DNA of 64,000 nucleotides from Haliea sp964022665 (GCA_964022665.1 CAXIDF010000005.1:98056-162055); one strand, 5' to 3'. Shown: positions 17,875 to 26,551, counted from the stretch's first letter. Notes: generated from the letters alone by a model not told the origin. Translations and numbers: made by a program.

Positions 17875-19569
17875 CTACCGGAACAGCGGCATATCCTCCC
17901 ATTGACGCCCGAGACTCCGCAGGGCCTCGCTATCCCAGGTGAGCCTGTTCAATGCCGTTTGGAGTTGCGGTATGGCCGCCCCTTTATCGTAGTAACGTGT
18001 GGCTCCCATCTGCGTGCGCTCATGCCCAACCCACTGCTGTACCGTGCGCATTTCAACCTTTGCAACATTAAGTGCCTGCGTTATATGGGTGTGGCGGAAG
18101 GAGTAGAGCGTCTTCCTGGCTTCCTTGAATCCCGGCAGGCGTTGCTCGGTGCGATACCTTTCGTTGTACCACTTGCCGCCTTGGTCGCCCGCTTTGCGCT
18201 TCCCTAGTGCTACACCTTGCAGGAGTCGCTGAGCGCCTTGTTCACGGAGTGCCCGGATGTAGTCTGCTATTCCCAGCCTCACCAGCTCTCTATGGGCAGG
18301 GAGTTCCCGTCGTCCCGCTGCTGTCTTCACCTCCTGGCCTTCTTCCCGGTCGGAGATGGCGAGCACTATGCTCCCCTCGCTTTCCCGTATGTCATCCAGT
18401 CGAAGCTGCACGAGTTCCGAGGGCCTCGCCCCGGTGTACAGGGCGAGCAGTGGGAGCCACCATTGCCCGGCTGTTGTGGTCGCCTTGTTGGCGTAGGCAG
18501 AATCTGGTTGGTACAGCTCGCTGCTGAAAATGCGGTCAAGGTCATCAAGGGTGTATTGCGCGTATGACTCGCTCTCGTAGGGGACGCCCACTGTCTCAAA
18601 GGGATTGTGCGTGATTTCCCTGCGTACCGTGAGCCATGCGAATATGGCCCTCAGGCTGGTGAGGTGTTCCGCTACTGTGCGCCCCGAGAGGCGGTCCTTT
18701 GCCGGAATGTCCATCGCCAAAAGGGAAGCTACCGATATTTCCCGGTACACAGGGTTACTGTTCCTGTTCTTGGGAAGCCTCAATAGGTCGTCCCGGAACC
18801 GGCACGAATCCTCGTAGGTGACTGCATCAACAGCCTTGTCGCCGATGACGTCAACAAACGCCCGGACGTGTTGCCTGTAGTTTTCCTGAGAGTTCTCACG
18901 GAGTCCACGGGACTTGACCCGGTTCTCTATGAAGGGCTCCACCATCAAGCTGATTGGTGGTCGTTTGGGCTTTCCTGCGTGTGTGCCCGTTGTGTGATGT
19001 GTTGGGTTGTTCCTGCTGGCTGGTTTTGTGGGCTTTCCCTTGAGCAACCTCAGGTTATAGCGCCGCAGCTCAGCGGTTGCTATGGCCCACTCCCGGCAGG
19101 CCCTGTGAAACCCCTCGACACTGGCGGCTTCTGCTAGGTCCACGCCGAACAGCTTGGCGACTTGAGGCGCTATCCCTCGGTAATCGGCATGGCCTGCCGC
19201 ATAATCGTACGCCGCAATGTCATCAACAAGAACACCTACGTAAGCCTCCTGCATTGCGGGGGTGCGGCGCTTCGATATGGCCTCTGCTTCGATGTCCTCC
19301 CGTGCTTCCTCCACGTAGGCACGAATGGTGTCCCTTATCTGGGTTTCGGTGAGTGTCACTGCCCCTCCTGCTAATTCGCGCAATAGCGCCTCTATCCGGC
19401 ACACGATTTCTCGGGCTAGCTTCTTGGCTGTTCGCCGTTCATTGGTGGCTAGCGTATACCGAAGCTCGCGCGTGCTCAGCAGGTGCGCGTATGACTTGGG
19501 GAGAGCGTACCGGAAGTAGTACCCCGAGGGGCGCAGTAGGATGTAATTTGGCACAGGCTTTTGTCCCAA
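17875..19569 (-). CDS. Tyrosine integrase, DUF6538 type
   Basis: Site-specific recombinase of 564 residues. The N terminus (YILLRPSGYYFRYALPKSY) is a DUF6538-like beta domain. A SAM-like arm (ENSQENYRQHVRAFVDVIGD) follows, then the catalytic domain. ALYTGARPSELVQLRLDDI gives the first Arg and VKTAAGRRELPAHRELV the Lys. LYSFRHTHITQAL is the second-Arg box, with Tyr in place of the first His. GHERTQMGATRYYDKGA holds the nucleophilic Tyr. Its start is about 40 bases from the internal attachment repeat, so it probably mobilises island A. A decayed second copy lies downstream. Confidence 0.92.
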   Translation of the reverse strand: MGQKPVPNYILLRPSGYYFRYALPKSYAHLLSTRELRYTLATNERRTAKKLAREIVCRIEALLRELAGGAVTLTETQIRDTIRAYVEEAREDIEAEAISKRRTPAMQEAYVGVLVDDIAAYDYAAGHADYRGIAPQVAKLFGVDLAEAASVEGFHRACREWAIATAELRRYNLRLLKGKPTKPASRNNPTHHTTGTHAGKPKRPPISLMVEPFIENRVKSRGLRENSQENYRQHVRAFVDVIGDKAVDAVTYEDSCRFRDDLLRLPKNRNSNPVYREISVASLLAMDIPAKDRLSGRTVAEHLTSLRAIFAWLTVRREITHNPFETVGVPYESESYAQYTLDDLDRIFSSELYQPDSAYANKATTTAGQWWLPLLALYTGARPSELVQLRLDDIRESEGSIVLAISDREEGQEVKTAAGRRELPAHRELVRLGIADYIRALREQGAQRLLQGVALGKRKAGDQGGKWYNERYRTEQRLPGFKEARKTLYSFRHTHITQALNVAKVEMRTVQQWVGHERTQMGATRYYDKGAAIPQLQTALNRLTWDSEALRSLGRQWEDMPLFR

Positions 19570-19626
19570 TTTGGGCCAATATGAACCTGTCTATGCGCAA
19601 ACGCCCGTGATTATGGGGCTTGGGAA

Positions 19627-19647
19627 GGGATGGTGCCCAGGAGAGGA
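19627..19647. repeat. Internal attachment-site repeat between tandem islands
   Basis: Third copy of the tRNA-Leu 3'-end repeat (gatggtgcccaggagagga, preceded by gg), shared over 21 bases with 34475-34495 and over 19 with 9509-9527. It lies between two integrase genes whose starts face away from each other, so it is probably the junction left when one element inserted at the attachment site of another. Confidence 0.85.
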
Positions 19648-19784
19648 AAAATTCCGGGGTCTCATCCAGTCGCATAAAATGCCGTTAAACCCTTTATTGC
19701 AAGCGCTTTTCTCATAATGCTTGTCCCACTCCATTGCATGGCATATCATCGAATCATCCTCCTTATGTTGGGAAGGAAGTGGTG

Positions 19785-21053
19785 ATGCCAAAGTCGGTGC
19801 CCGAAATGAGCGATGCCGCCGTGCGGAGGTTGCGGCACCGAGGTGCAAAGGCGGCTGTGTACGCCGTGGGTGGTGTCTCGGGGCTGCTACTGGTCTGCAA
19901 GCCGCCGGTCAGGTCGGGGGAGGCCATCGGGGCCCGGTCGTGGATTCTCCGGGTGATGATGGGTAGCAAGCGCCGGGATATCGGGCTTGGCGGTTATCCG
20001 ACAGTCACCCTTGCCCAGGCTCGTTACAGGGCGCGGGAGGCACGCGAGACCATATGGCAGGGCAGTGATCCCATTGCGGATCGGAAAGCGCGAAAATCGC
20101 TCCTGGCGGCACAGCAGGCCAAGCAAGTTACCTTTGCCGAGTTGGCGCGGGAGTACATCGACAAGAAGAGCGCGGAGTTCAAAAGCGCCAAGCAAGTCCA
20201 GAAGCTCACGAGCCACCTGGAGACCTATGCGTTTCCGCACCTGGAGAAAATGGTTGTGGGCGATATTGAGCGGGCTCACGTCGTCAAGATGCTGGAGCCC
20301 ATATGGGCAGTGAAAAACGAGACGGCCAGCCGGGTACGCTTGCATGTCGAACGGATACTGGACCTGGCTGGTGTCAAAGGGCTGCGCACTGGAGACAACC
20401 CGGCCCGGTGGAAAGGCAGCCTTGCCCTGTCATTCCCGGCCCGCGCCAAGGTCGCCAAGGTCGAGCACTACAAAGCCTTGCCGGTCTCGGATATGCCGGA
20501 ATTCTGGCGTCACCTGAAGGCTGCAGAGTCACTGGGCGCGAAGGCCCTACAATTCATCATCTTGACCGCGAGCCGTTCAGGCGAGGCCAGAGGCGCGACA
20601 TGGGACGAAATCAATTTCAAAGCAAAGCTATGGACGATACCCGCCTCCCGCATGAAGGGAGGGAGGGAGCACAAAGTGCCGTTGTCGGATCCCGCGATCG
20701 CGCTGCTGGAGTCGCTGCCCCGCCTCGGCCCTCACATTTTCACCGGCCCGCGGAACAAACCAATTTCGGATGTTGTGATTAGTCGGATGCCAAAAATTCT
20801 TGGCCAGGACGTGACCACGCACGGTTTTCGCGCCACCTTCCGAACTTGGGTGCAAGAGCATACGGCCTACCCGGAGGACGTGGCAGAACTGTCGCTTGCG
20901 CACGTTAACAGCGATGCCACCCGGGCGGCCTATGCTCGTGGGGAGCTTGTGGAAAAGCGCCGGTTGCTGATGGCCGACTGGGCAAAGTTCTGCGAGACTG
21001 GGTCAACTTGGACGGGGGGTAACGTGGTAGCAATAGGAGACATTTCTCAATGA
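19785..21053 (+). CDS. P4-type tyrosine integrase (DUF4102)
   Basis: Integrase of 422 residues. The N-terminal DUF4102 arm-binding domain (SKRRDIGLGGYPTVTLAQAR) is typical of P4-like integrases that target tRNA 3' ends. The catalytic domain shows TASRSGEARGATWDE (first Arg), THGFRATFRTW (His-x-x-Arg box) and DATRAAYARGELVEKR with the nucleophilic Tyr. The ATG at 19785 follows GGAAGGAAG and matches the usual family start; the open frame begins 17 codons earlier. It starts about 140 bases from the internal attachment repeat and reads into island B, so it probably integrated that island. Confidence 0.93.
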   Translation: MPKSVPEMSDAAVRRLRHRGAKAAVYAVGGVSGLLLVCKPPVRSGEAIGARSWILRVMMGSKRRDIGLGGYPTVTLAQARYRAREARETIWQGSDPIADRKARKSLLAAQQAKQVTFAELAREYIDKKSAEFKSAKQVQKLTSHLETYAFPHLEKMVVGDIERAHVVKMLEPIWAVKNETASRVRLHVERILDLAGVKGLRTGDNPARWKGSLALSFPARAKVAKVEHYKALPVSDMPEFWRHLKAAESLGAKALQFIILTASRSGEARGATWDEINFKAKLWTIPASRMKGGREHKVPLSDPAIALLESLPRLGPHIFTGPRNKPISDVVISRMPKILGQDVTTHGFRATFRTWVQEHTAYPEDVAELSLAHVNSDATRAAYARGELVEKRRLLMADWAKFCETGSTWTGGNVVAIGDISQ

Positions 21054-21217
21054 CTGAAACCCTTGCTGGGCTCGTCGAAACCCTGGGCCAGGTCAACAGA
21101 CAACACTATCTGGTCGTGGCGCATACCTACCGCAATCAGCAAGACAACGCGGTGAGGATCAGGCTGATTTCAGCCAGACCCGACACCAGGCGCGAAATTG
21201 AGCAATACGAAGGGTGA
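21050..21217 (+). CDS. brnT: BrnT-like toxin, N-terminally short
   Basis: A frame of 55 codons whose ATG overlaps the integrase stop (ATGA). Its second half (QHYLVVAHTYR ... VRIRLISARPDTRREIEQYE) matches the C-terminal half of BrnT-type RelE-fold toxins (consensus VVHTERG..IRIISARRATRREREQYE). Full BrnT proteins are about 90 residues; here the first 35 or so are missing, including the usual FEWDPxKAxxNxxKHGV start. It is immediately followed by its antitoxin. Either the toxin is dead and the antitoxin is a remnant, or the short form has another use; the first is more likely. Confidence 0.6.
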   Translation: MTETLAGLVETLGQVNRQHYLVVAHTYRNQQDNAVRIRLISARPDTRREIEQYEG

Positions 21218-21222
21218 ACACC

Positions 21223-21423
21223 ATGCGTGAAGAATATGAATTTTCCAAAGGCGAGCGCGGGAAATTCTATAACCCCAACGCTACCATGAACATGCCGGTA
21301 TACCTTGACGCCGATGTGCTGGATTATTTTGCAGCGAAAGCCAAAGCTAAAGGCGTTGAGCTAAACCGGATGGTTAACGATTTGCTCAAAAAAAATATTG
21401 CGTTGATTGAAGAGGCTAAATGA
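21223..21423 (+). CDS. brnA: BrnA-family antitoxin
   Basis: A small protein of 66 residues beginning MREEYEFSKGERGKFYNPNA, the hallmark of the BrnA/CopG-like antitoxins (PF14384 type). The C-terminal ribbon-helix-helix reads MNMPVYLDADVLDYFAAKAK, then ELNRMVNDLLKKNIALIE. BrnA neutralises BrnT and represses the brnTA promoter. The start could also be the GTG at 21214, which overlaps the BrnT stop. The partner upstream looks truncated, so the antitoxin may be an orphan. Confidence 0.85.
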   Translation: MREEYEFSKGERGKFYNPNATMNMPVYLDADVLDYFAAKAKAKGVELNRMVNDLLKKNIALIEEAK

Positions 21424-21555
21424 CATAGGCCAGGAGAGACCCAGCCGGGGGAAAGGAATAGACCCCGTAAATTGGATAACCAGATAAGTGGATCCTCGGG
21501 TCATGCCGGGCTGATGAAGCCACCGATGGTTGACTCACTCTCCTGCGGAGAAGAG

Positions 21556-21801
21556 TCACGAATAATAAATATCAATCACCCATGTTAGAAATAACACCGC
21601 TAATGAACCAAAAATCAACGCTCCAGTTATATAGCCTGTTCGATCACCACCAGCGGACCTCACTGTATAGTTCTCCACCAACTTCAACCCATGATCCCAA
21701 CAAGAAGAATATTTATAGTTGGCTAAGCAGATCAAAATGACGACCACAACTATCGCCACCTTCACTCCAGCCTCTTCCGGTAAGGACCAATCAGCAAGCA
21801 C
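21556..21801 (-). CDS. Possible small two-helix membrane protein
   Basis: A frame of 81 codons on the strand opposite its neighbours, with two strong hydrophobic segments (VKVAIVVVVILICLANY and LIFGSLAVLFLTWVIDIYY) separated by a short polar loop (WDHGLKLVENYTVRSAGG). It starts with GTG, and no clear ribosome-binding site is visible. It lies in the AT-rich toxin-cassette region, so it could be another small partner protein. The case rests on hydrophobicity alone. Confidence 0.35.
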   Translation of the reverse strand: MLADWSLPEEAGVKVAIVVVVILICLANYKYSSCWDHGLKLVENYTVRSAGGDRTGYITGALIFGSLAVLFLTWVIDIYYS

Positions 21802-21808
21802 ATGAAAG

Positions 21809-22791
21809 ATGGAGGCTAGTGTGGTGAAATTAATGCATATGAATGGGCGAGGGTACGACTACAACCTGGGCCGGTTCCTGAGTGTGGATCCATTCATCGT
21901 GGAACCGGGAAATAGTCAGGCATTGAATCTATACAGCTACGTTCTGAATAATCCACTCAGTGGTACAGACCCGACGGGCTACACGAAGGAAGACGTTGAG
22001 AAGAACATGGTTCGTATAGAAAGAACAGGGTCGCGTATACAACGCAAAGTTAGCGTTTCGACACCTGCAACTCAAACAGATAGTGGCACATCCACTACGG
22101 TACACCTTGAAGGGGGTTGGCTAGCGACCGGCAAGCTGCAAGTAATGGTATTATAGGATCTGCTCAAGCCGCCGGGTTTAATGAGGTGCCCAGTTCAATA
22201 TCTTCTAGTGGTATCGGAATTGGCGACCAATCTGCGAGAAATAACGTGCAGAACCTGTCTGATACGTACTATTCATCTGCCTTCGATATTCCCATTAAAA
22301 TTAACGAATATAGTGACAGTGATAGTTCTTTATCGAATGTGTTCGACTTCGCGGTTGATGCAAGAACTGGGCTGGGACTTGCTGGGGCTGCGCTTGCATG
22401 GACTACCCAAGGTAAAGATCTAATAACCAGTGCTAATCATCTTGAGGCGGGTATTGCTCGAGCGCTTAACGTAGTAGGAGATATCCCGGAATTTATGGAT
22501 AACACCCTAAATAATGTCCGAGCCTCAGGGACACGCTATTTAGTAACGGGTAACTCACTAGGGTTTTTCGGGACTGGCATTAGTGTCACTGCGGCAGGAT
22601 ATTACCTGTCACAACAGAACTATGGTGATGCTGCCTTAAGTGGAAGTGATGCGGCTGTTGGCCTTGCAGTGATTAAGTCGCCGCGACTTGCGATGTCGTA
22701 CTTTGCAATCCGTGCGCTATCTGAAATGTCAGTTCCACATTTCAGTAAGGATCAAATTGAGTATCCTAATTCACGAGATCCTCGCGACTGA
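21809..22791 (+). pseudogene. Rhs C-terminal cassette 1, frameshifted
   Basis: It starts at the end of the Rhs core (HMNGRGYDYNLGRFLSVDP ... LNNPLSGTDPTGY). The shared linker follows (TKEDVEKNMVRIERTGSRIQ), then a tip. Compared with the copies at 27.2 and 31.4 kb, one base is missing near 22117-22125, where the other copies read (L/G)GGLASDQQA. The frame therefore moves from one open run (to 22156) to the next (from 22117). The tip ends in a glycine/alanine-rich hydrophobic part (NSLGFFGTGISVTAAGYYLS, then AAVGLAVIKSPRLAMSYFAIR). There is no upstream Rhs repeat. A membrane-protein gene follows after 10 bases. Confidence 0.75.
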
Positions 22792-22801
22792 GTATCTGAG
22801 A

Positions 22802-23197
22802 ATGAAGCTACCGCTACCCAACTTAATCATATACTGCCTTGCCTTTGAAGCAATTAGGAAGTACCAAAGGATTAATGACTATTTCTCTCCAGTGGTTCTT
22901 GTTGCGACCGTGGATTTTATTTCACTGAACGTTATATTACGGGTATTGTCTAATGTGATTGGGACTGACTTATACCCATTTGAGGTGGATAGTGATTTTT
23001 CATACAAAAGAGCTGCGACTTCCCTGCTGGCATGGACAGTTTTTGAGTTTTTATTTTTTTCATTGGTTGGTAGAGAGAGGTTAATTAAAGAGTTTGTCGA
23101 TATCGATAGGAATAAAAGATTTAGATTAGTTGCGATAGGTTATCTGTATGTATCAAGCGCAATGATAGGCTACCTCGTTCTAATGGCTCTGAATTAG
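22802..23197 (+). CDS. Three-helix membrane protein, likely immunity partner of cassette 1
   Basis: A protein of 131 residues with predicted helices at about 28-52, 71-90 and 107-130. It starts 10 bases after the Rhs tip. It is similar to the gene at 27958: both have an AFEAI/AYESI motif near residue 16, a (S/T)PV turn, (A/L)A(T/A)VDF at about 36-40, and a final YLYVSSA/YVASAYT helix. The ATG at 22802 is chosen because the upstream extension would lie within the tip gene. Immunity against a membrane-acting tip is inferred from pairing and membrane topology; no known immunity family was recognised. Confidence 0.65.
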   Translation: MKLPLPNLIIYCLAFEAIRKYQRINDYFSPVVLVATVDFISLNVILRVLSNVIGTDLYPFEVDSDFSYKRAATSLLAWTVFEFLFFSLVGRERLIKEFVDIDRNKRFRLVAIGYLYVSSAMIGYLVLMALN

Positions 23198-23267
23198 TAT
23201 CTTCTGATAATCACAGGGCTCAAAAAATGCCAGATTTAAGGCATGACCCCAAAGACCATTTACGAAG

Positions 23268-25088
23268 ATGCTCATTTGGTCGTTTTTTTGGCGCCGCATC
23301 CCCCCCCGGGTCAGTTCTAAACGGCAGCCAACACTGGGGGCCACTGCTTCAGGAACGCTCCTGCATTCGGAGTCCTATAGCGACTACGACAGTTATGGCA
23401 ATCTGAAGCTCAAGAACACCAGCTATCGTAGTACGCTGGCCGGAGGGCTAACTTCGTCGCAGGAGAGTTACACCTACGATAATCTGCATCGTCTGACGGT
23501 CGATTCCATAGGCGGTGTGGCGGGTGCGCCGACAGTGACCTATAGTTACGACGCGGTGGGCAACTTCCAGTCGAAAGCTGACTATGCATCAAGCTACAGC
23601 TATGCACCGACCAGCAATCGACTGCAATCGGTGCAGCTGGCTGGCGGCGGTCAGAAAACCTTTGGTTATGACGCCAGTGGTAACCTGACCCAGGAAAACG
23701 GCGTTACGACTATCGACTACAATGCCTTCAATAAGCCGACCGTCATCCGGCGGCCAAATGTGCTGGGCATGGCGCAGTCCACGGAGTTCGATTACGGCGC
23801 GGACCTGATGCGTTACCGCAAGGTCACCCAGGCGGGCACAGAGACGCTGTACATCAACAAGCTGTATGAGCAGATCACCGACGGCAACACGGTGAAAGAG
23901 CGCTACTACATTGAGGACATCGCCGCACTGACCGTGACCACCATTGGCACCACCGCAACGTCCGAGATCGCCTATACGCACAAGGATCGTCTCGGCTCGA
24001 CGGTGGCGCTGGTTGACCACGACGGCGGTGACCCACTGGAATTCCACAGCTTTGATCCATTCGGGAAACCACGGCAGGGCAGTGGGGCAGCGAAGTCCGC
24101 CGTGGAACTGGCCAGCGGCTATATGACTCGCGGGTTTACGGACCATGAGCACCTCGATGAGATACAATTGATTCATATGAATGGGCGCGGCTATGACTAC
24201 AACCTGGGCCGGTTCTTGAGTGTCGATCCGTTTATTGTGGAGCCGGAGAATAGTCAGGCGTTGAATCCTTATGCCTATGTCTTGAACAATCCGCTCAGTG
24301 GCGTTGATCCGACTGGGTACTGCACCGCGGCGACCGGAACTAGAGTAACGTCTTGCAAAGATGTAAAAGTCACCGCGATCAGCTCCGAGACTGGCAAGTC
24401 TGCAAGTACCACGGTAAACGTCAATACCAAGAATGGTGCGGATGTGCAGTCAAAAGTAGGCGGGGCGATTGCGCAAACCACTGCAGCAGCTGGCGTTGAG
24501 AACATTGGTTCTGCTGTCCATATTGGAAGTAATGGAGCCCGAACAAACTTAATGCCCTCAGTTGGAGGTTGCTGCAGTTCGGGTGACGCAATTGATACCG
24601 GAGGACAACAAACTAGAGAAAGCCAGCAGTCGAAAAGCAGTCCTCGCAACGTGTCAGAGGGGAGTTATCGGCGCTATGATGCGCGAAGAGTTGATGCATG
24701 GAATGTTAAAAATGTAAAAGGTATTCGCCTATCGGCGGAGGCTGAGGGAAGCCCTTATGAGGGTGTTGTAGATGAAGGTGAGTGGAAGCCCTATAAACTA
24801 GACTCCGTTGACCTTACTGACTTCATTCCAGCTAAGAGAGCTGTTTGGCTAATCAAACTGATGACCTTAACAACGGAGGAAGCTCGTCTGGTTGAGTACG
24901 GCCAGTTTCAGAATTATAACGTTTATAGGTATAATGTAGTCTTTGATCTCGTGAATGGTGATGTTAAAAATCTCGGTTATGAATATGGTTCCCGTACCTT
25001 GATAGATAACATTTCAGAGCTGATTCGCAATACCAGCCGCTACGAAGTTGAAACCAGAACTTGTTGGTTGGGGAGTGTAGGGTGCTAA
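23268..25088 (+). CDS. Truncated Rhs protein with variable C-terminal tip (cassette 2)
   Basis: The longest Rhs piece here, 606 residues. YD-repeat units (YDSYGNLKLKNTSY, YDASGNLTQENGVTTIDYNA) lead into the Rhs core ending HMNGRGYDYNLGRFLSVDP ... NPLSGVDPTGY near residue 348. A tip of about 258 residues unlike the others follows (starts CTAATGTRVTSCKDVKVTAI; no strong hydrophobic hairpin; ends RTCWLGSVGC). Full Rhs proteins exceed 1000 residues with an N-terminal delivery domain. That part is missing, and the first 30 or so codons (MLIWSFFWRRIPPR) look like unrelated DNA. It may be an orphan tip that is reactivated by recombination with an intact rhs gene elsewhere. Confidence 0.75.
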   Translation: MLIWSFFWRRIPPRVSSKRQPTLGATASGTLLHSESYSDYDSYGNLKLKNTSYRSTLAGGLTSSQESYTYDNLHRLTVDSIGGVAGAPTVTYSYDAVGNFQSKADYASSYSYAPTSNRLQSVQLAGGGQKTFGYDASGNLTQENGVTTIDYNAFNKPTVIRRPNVLGMAQSTEFDYGADLMRYRKVTQAGTETLYINKLYEQITDGNTVKERYYIEDIAALTVTTIGTTATSEIAYTHKDRLGSTVALVDHDGGDPLEFHSFDPFGKPRQGSGAAKSAVELASGYMTRGFTDHEHLDEIQLIHMNGRGYDYNLGRFLSVDPFIVEPENSQALNPYAYVLNNPLSGVDPTGYCTAATGTRVTSCKDVKVTAISSETGKSASTTVNVNTKNGADVQSKVGGAIAQTTAAAGVENIGSAVHIGSNGARTNLMPSVGGCCSSGDAIDTGGQQTRESQQSKSSPRNVSEGSYRRYDARRVDAWNVKNVKGIRLSAEAEGSPYEGVVDEGEWKPYKLDSVDLTDFIPAKRAVWLIKLMTLTTEEARLVEYGQFQNYNVYRYNVVFDLVNGDVKNLGYEYGSRTLIDNISELIRNTSRYEVETRTCWLGSVGC

Positions 25089-25612
25089 ATACAGTGTCTT
25101 TATTTAGGAGCATCGTGGCCATAACTATTTTAGCATTATCGGCGGGTTGCTCAGAAGAAGATCTACCTGCTGGAGCTAGAGCGGGTGGTTTCAATCTGGC
25201 CGATGCAAAAAAGCAATCACAAGTAATTGAGATATTGAAAGAACGGGACATCCCTTATCAAGTAAATTCCAGAGGCCTAACCGTTTATATGTTAGAAGAT
25301 CAAGCTGAGGTGCTCAGTATAATTCGAAAAGTACAGTATGACGGAAATCTGGATGAGAAAATTTTTGAGTCTGCGATAGTGCAAGGTCAGGAATTCAAAG
25401 AAAGATACATAGACGAATTCGAGAGTGCTTCAATTCCGTTTTTTTTTGATACGGTCAACGGGCTTGAGCATATATTCTGGAGCCAAATTCACGGGCCCAT
25501 AGTTGACAAAATTCGGCAAAAAATAAATATTCAGATTCGAGAAAAGGCTAGACAAAGAGCTGAGGAGGAGGGGTTTGCCCCGATCACTTTGATTGGTGAA
25601 GCCGACCAATGA
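25082..25612 (+). CDS. Lipoprotein, possible immunity partner of cassette 2
   Basis: A protein of 176 residues with a lipoprotein signal: hydrophobic stretch FRSIVAITILALSAGC, with the lipid-modified Cys at the lipobox LSAGC. The rest is soluble and helical with many charged residues. The GTG at 25082 overlaps the stop of the Rhs tip gene, so the two are translationally coupled. A periplasmic lipoprotein next to a tip gene fits an immunity protein for a toxin acting in the periplasm or envelope. It is unrelated to the membrane partners of the other cassettes. Function is inference. Confidence 0.6.
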   Translation: MLNTVSLFRSIVAITILALSAGCSEEDLPAGARAGGFNLADAKKQSQVIEILKERDIPYQVNSRGLTVYMLEDQAEVLSIIRKVQYDGNLDEKIFESAIVQGQEFKERYIDEFESASIPFFFDTVNGLEHIFWSQIHGPIVDKIRQKINIQIREKARQRAEEEGFAPITLIGEADQ

Positions 25613-25771
25613 TTCAGGACGTTCAGTAGTCGATGCACTATCCTAATCCTATTCCAATAACACGGTCGGTCGCACGGTGCAGTAGACCAGCTCGTGCACG
25701 GGCGCACTGAAGTGGTTGAATGAATGTGACCAATCCAATTAAGGATAATACCCTGAAACTGAAGATGGGGT

Positions 25772-25930
25772 ATGACCATAAGAATGCAGTACTCAATGGA
25801 ATTCAAGCTGGATGCTATCTGCCTAGTGATGAAGCAGGGTGATTCCCGGTCAGAGGCCGCGCGCAGCCTCGACATCAGTACGCACATGCTGGGGCGTTGG
25901 CTCAAAGAGTATGCGGCACCTGAGGGGTAG
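25772..25930 (+). pseudogene. IS3-type OrfA N-terminal fragment
   Basis: A frame of 52 codons (MQYSMEFKLDAICLVMKQGD, then SRSEAARSLDISTHMLGRWL) matches the helix-turn-helix start of an IS3-family OrfA. It stops early, and no OrfB follows, so it is a remnant. It lies between the cassette 2 lipoprotein and IS66 debris. Confidence 0.6.
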
Positions 25931-26015
25931 GGGTAACCGTCCGGTGAACCCATATTTTCGGGCGCCGGGAACTGCGTAAGCTAGGTGCCCACCTAATCTT
26001 AAGTGGGCACTTGAT

Positions 26016-26360
26016 ATGGTTAACGAAGCGTTTCCCCCAAGGATCATCAAGCGGCACCGCCGCTACTCGGCGGGCTTCAAGCATCGAGTGTTGACCGTGT
26101 GCCAACAACCGAACACCTCCGCGGTTGAAGTCGCGCTGCGCCATGGCCTCAATCTCAATCTTGTCCACAAGTGGCCCCAGCTAATGACCGTCGATGACAT
26201 CGGAGAGTTTGCGCGGCTGCCCATGCCGACCAAAGACAAATCAAATCCCAGTCAGAGCGTAGCGCGCGTTCAGACTACTGTCAGCATCCGCGTGGATACG
26301 CCGCGCGGCCCGGTCACCGTCGAGTGGCCATTAAGTGAGATTGACCAGTCGGGCGCCTAG
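26016..26360 (+). CDS. tnpA: IS66 accessory protein TnpA
   Basis: A protein of 114 residues. The N-terminal helix-turn-helix RRYSAGFKHRVLTVCQQPNT, followed by VEVALRHGLNLNLVHKW, is typical of IS66 TnpA. The C-terminal strand (VSIRVDTPRGPVTVEWPLS) also matches the family. It is complete, but the rest of the element is missing, so it is probably non-functional on its own. Confidence 0.75.
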   Translation: MVNEAFPPRIIKRHRRYSAGFKHRVLTVCQQPNTSAVEVALRHGLNLNLVHKWPQLMTVDDIGEFARLPMPTKDKSNPSQSVARVQTTVSIRVDTPRGPVTVEWPLSEIDQSGA

Positions 26361-26377
26361 CTCAAGGCGATCTTTCA

Positions 26378-26551
26378 TTGATTCAGATCGACGAGATCTG
26401 GCCGTCCCGCGAGCCGCTGGATATGCGCGCCGGACCCGATACAACGTTGGCGCGTGTCATCAGCCGCTTTGGCAAAGCACGTCCGGGTTGCGCGTATGTC
26501 TTTGCCAACAAGCGCGCCAACCGGATGAAGGTGCTGGTGTGTGACGGCTTC
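26378..26551 (+). pseudogene. tnpB: IS66 TnpB, 3' truncated
   Basis: About 58 codons matching the start of IS66 TnpB (IDEIWPSREPLDMRAGPDTT, then YVFANKRANRMKVLVCDG). The family continues GIWLxxRRLxxG, but here the sequence jumps into an Rhs repeat at about 26551. The frame starts with TTG at 26378. Confidence 0.7.

Larger units (their letters stand above)
9509..19647. mobile_element. Genomic island A, integrated at tRNA-Leu
   Basis: Segment bounded by two copies of the tRNA-Leu 3'-end repeat (9509-9529 and 19627-19647). It holds a DUF6538-type integrase at its right end reading inward, a RepA-like helicase with iteron-like repeats, a serine resolvase and several unknown genes. No capsid, tail or conjugation gene was seen, so it looks like a satellite or integrated plasmid-like element rather than a full prophage. 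The boundaries rest on the repeats; the content assignment is inference. Confidence 0.75.
25976..26551 (+). mobile_element. IS66-family remnant (left end, TnpA, part of TnpB)
   Basis: It begins near gtaagctaggtgcccaccta, a typical IS66 terminal repeat (GTAAGC start). It contains a TnpA gene and the first part of TnpB, then breaks off at about 26551, where Rhs sequence begins. The TnpC transposase and right end are absent, so it cannot move by itself. Confidence 0.65.

Noticed and set aside
21809..25088. A full-length Rhs or type VI effector gene in the window
   Set aside because: No N-terminal PAAR, VgrG-linked or signal region and too few YD repeats; all pieces are truncated.
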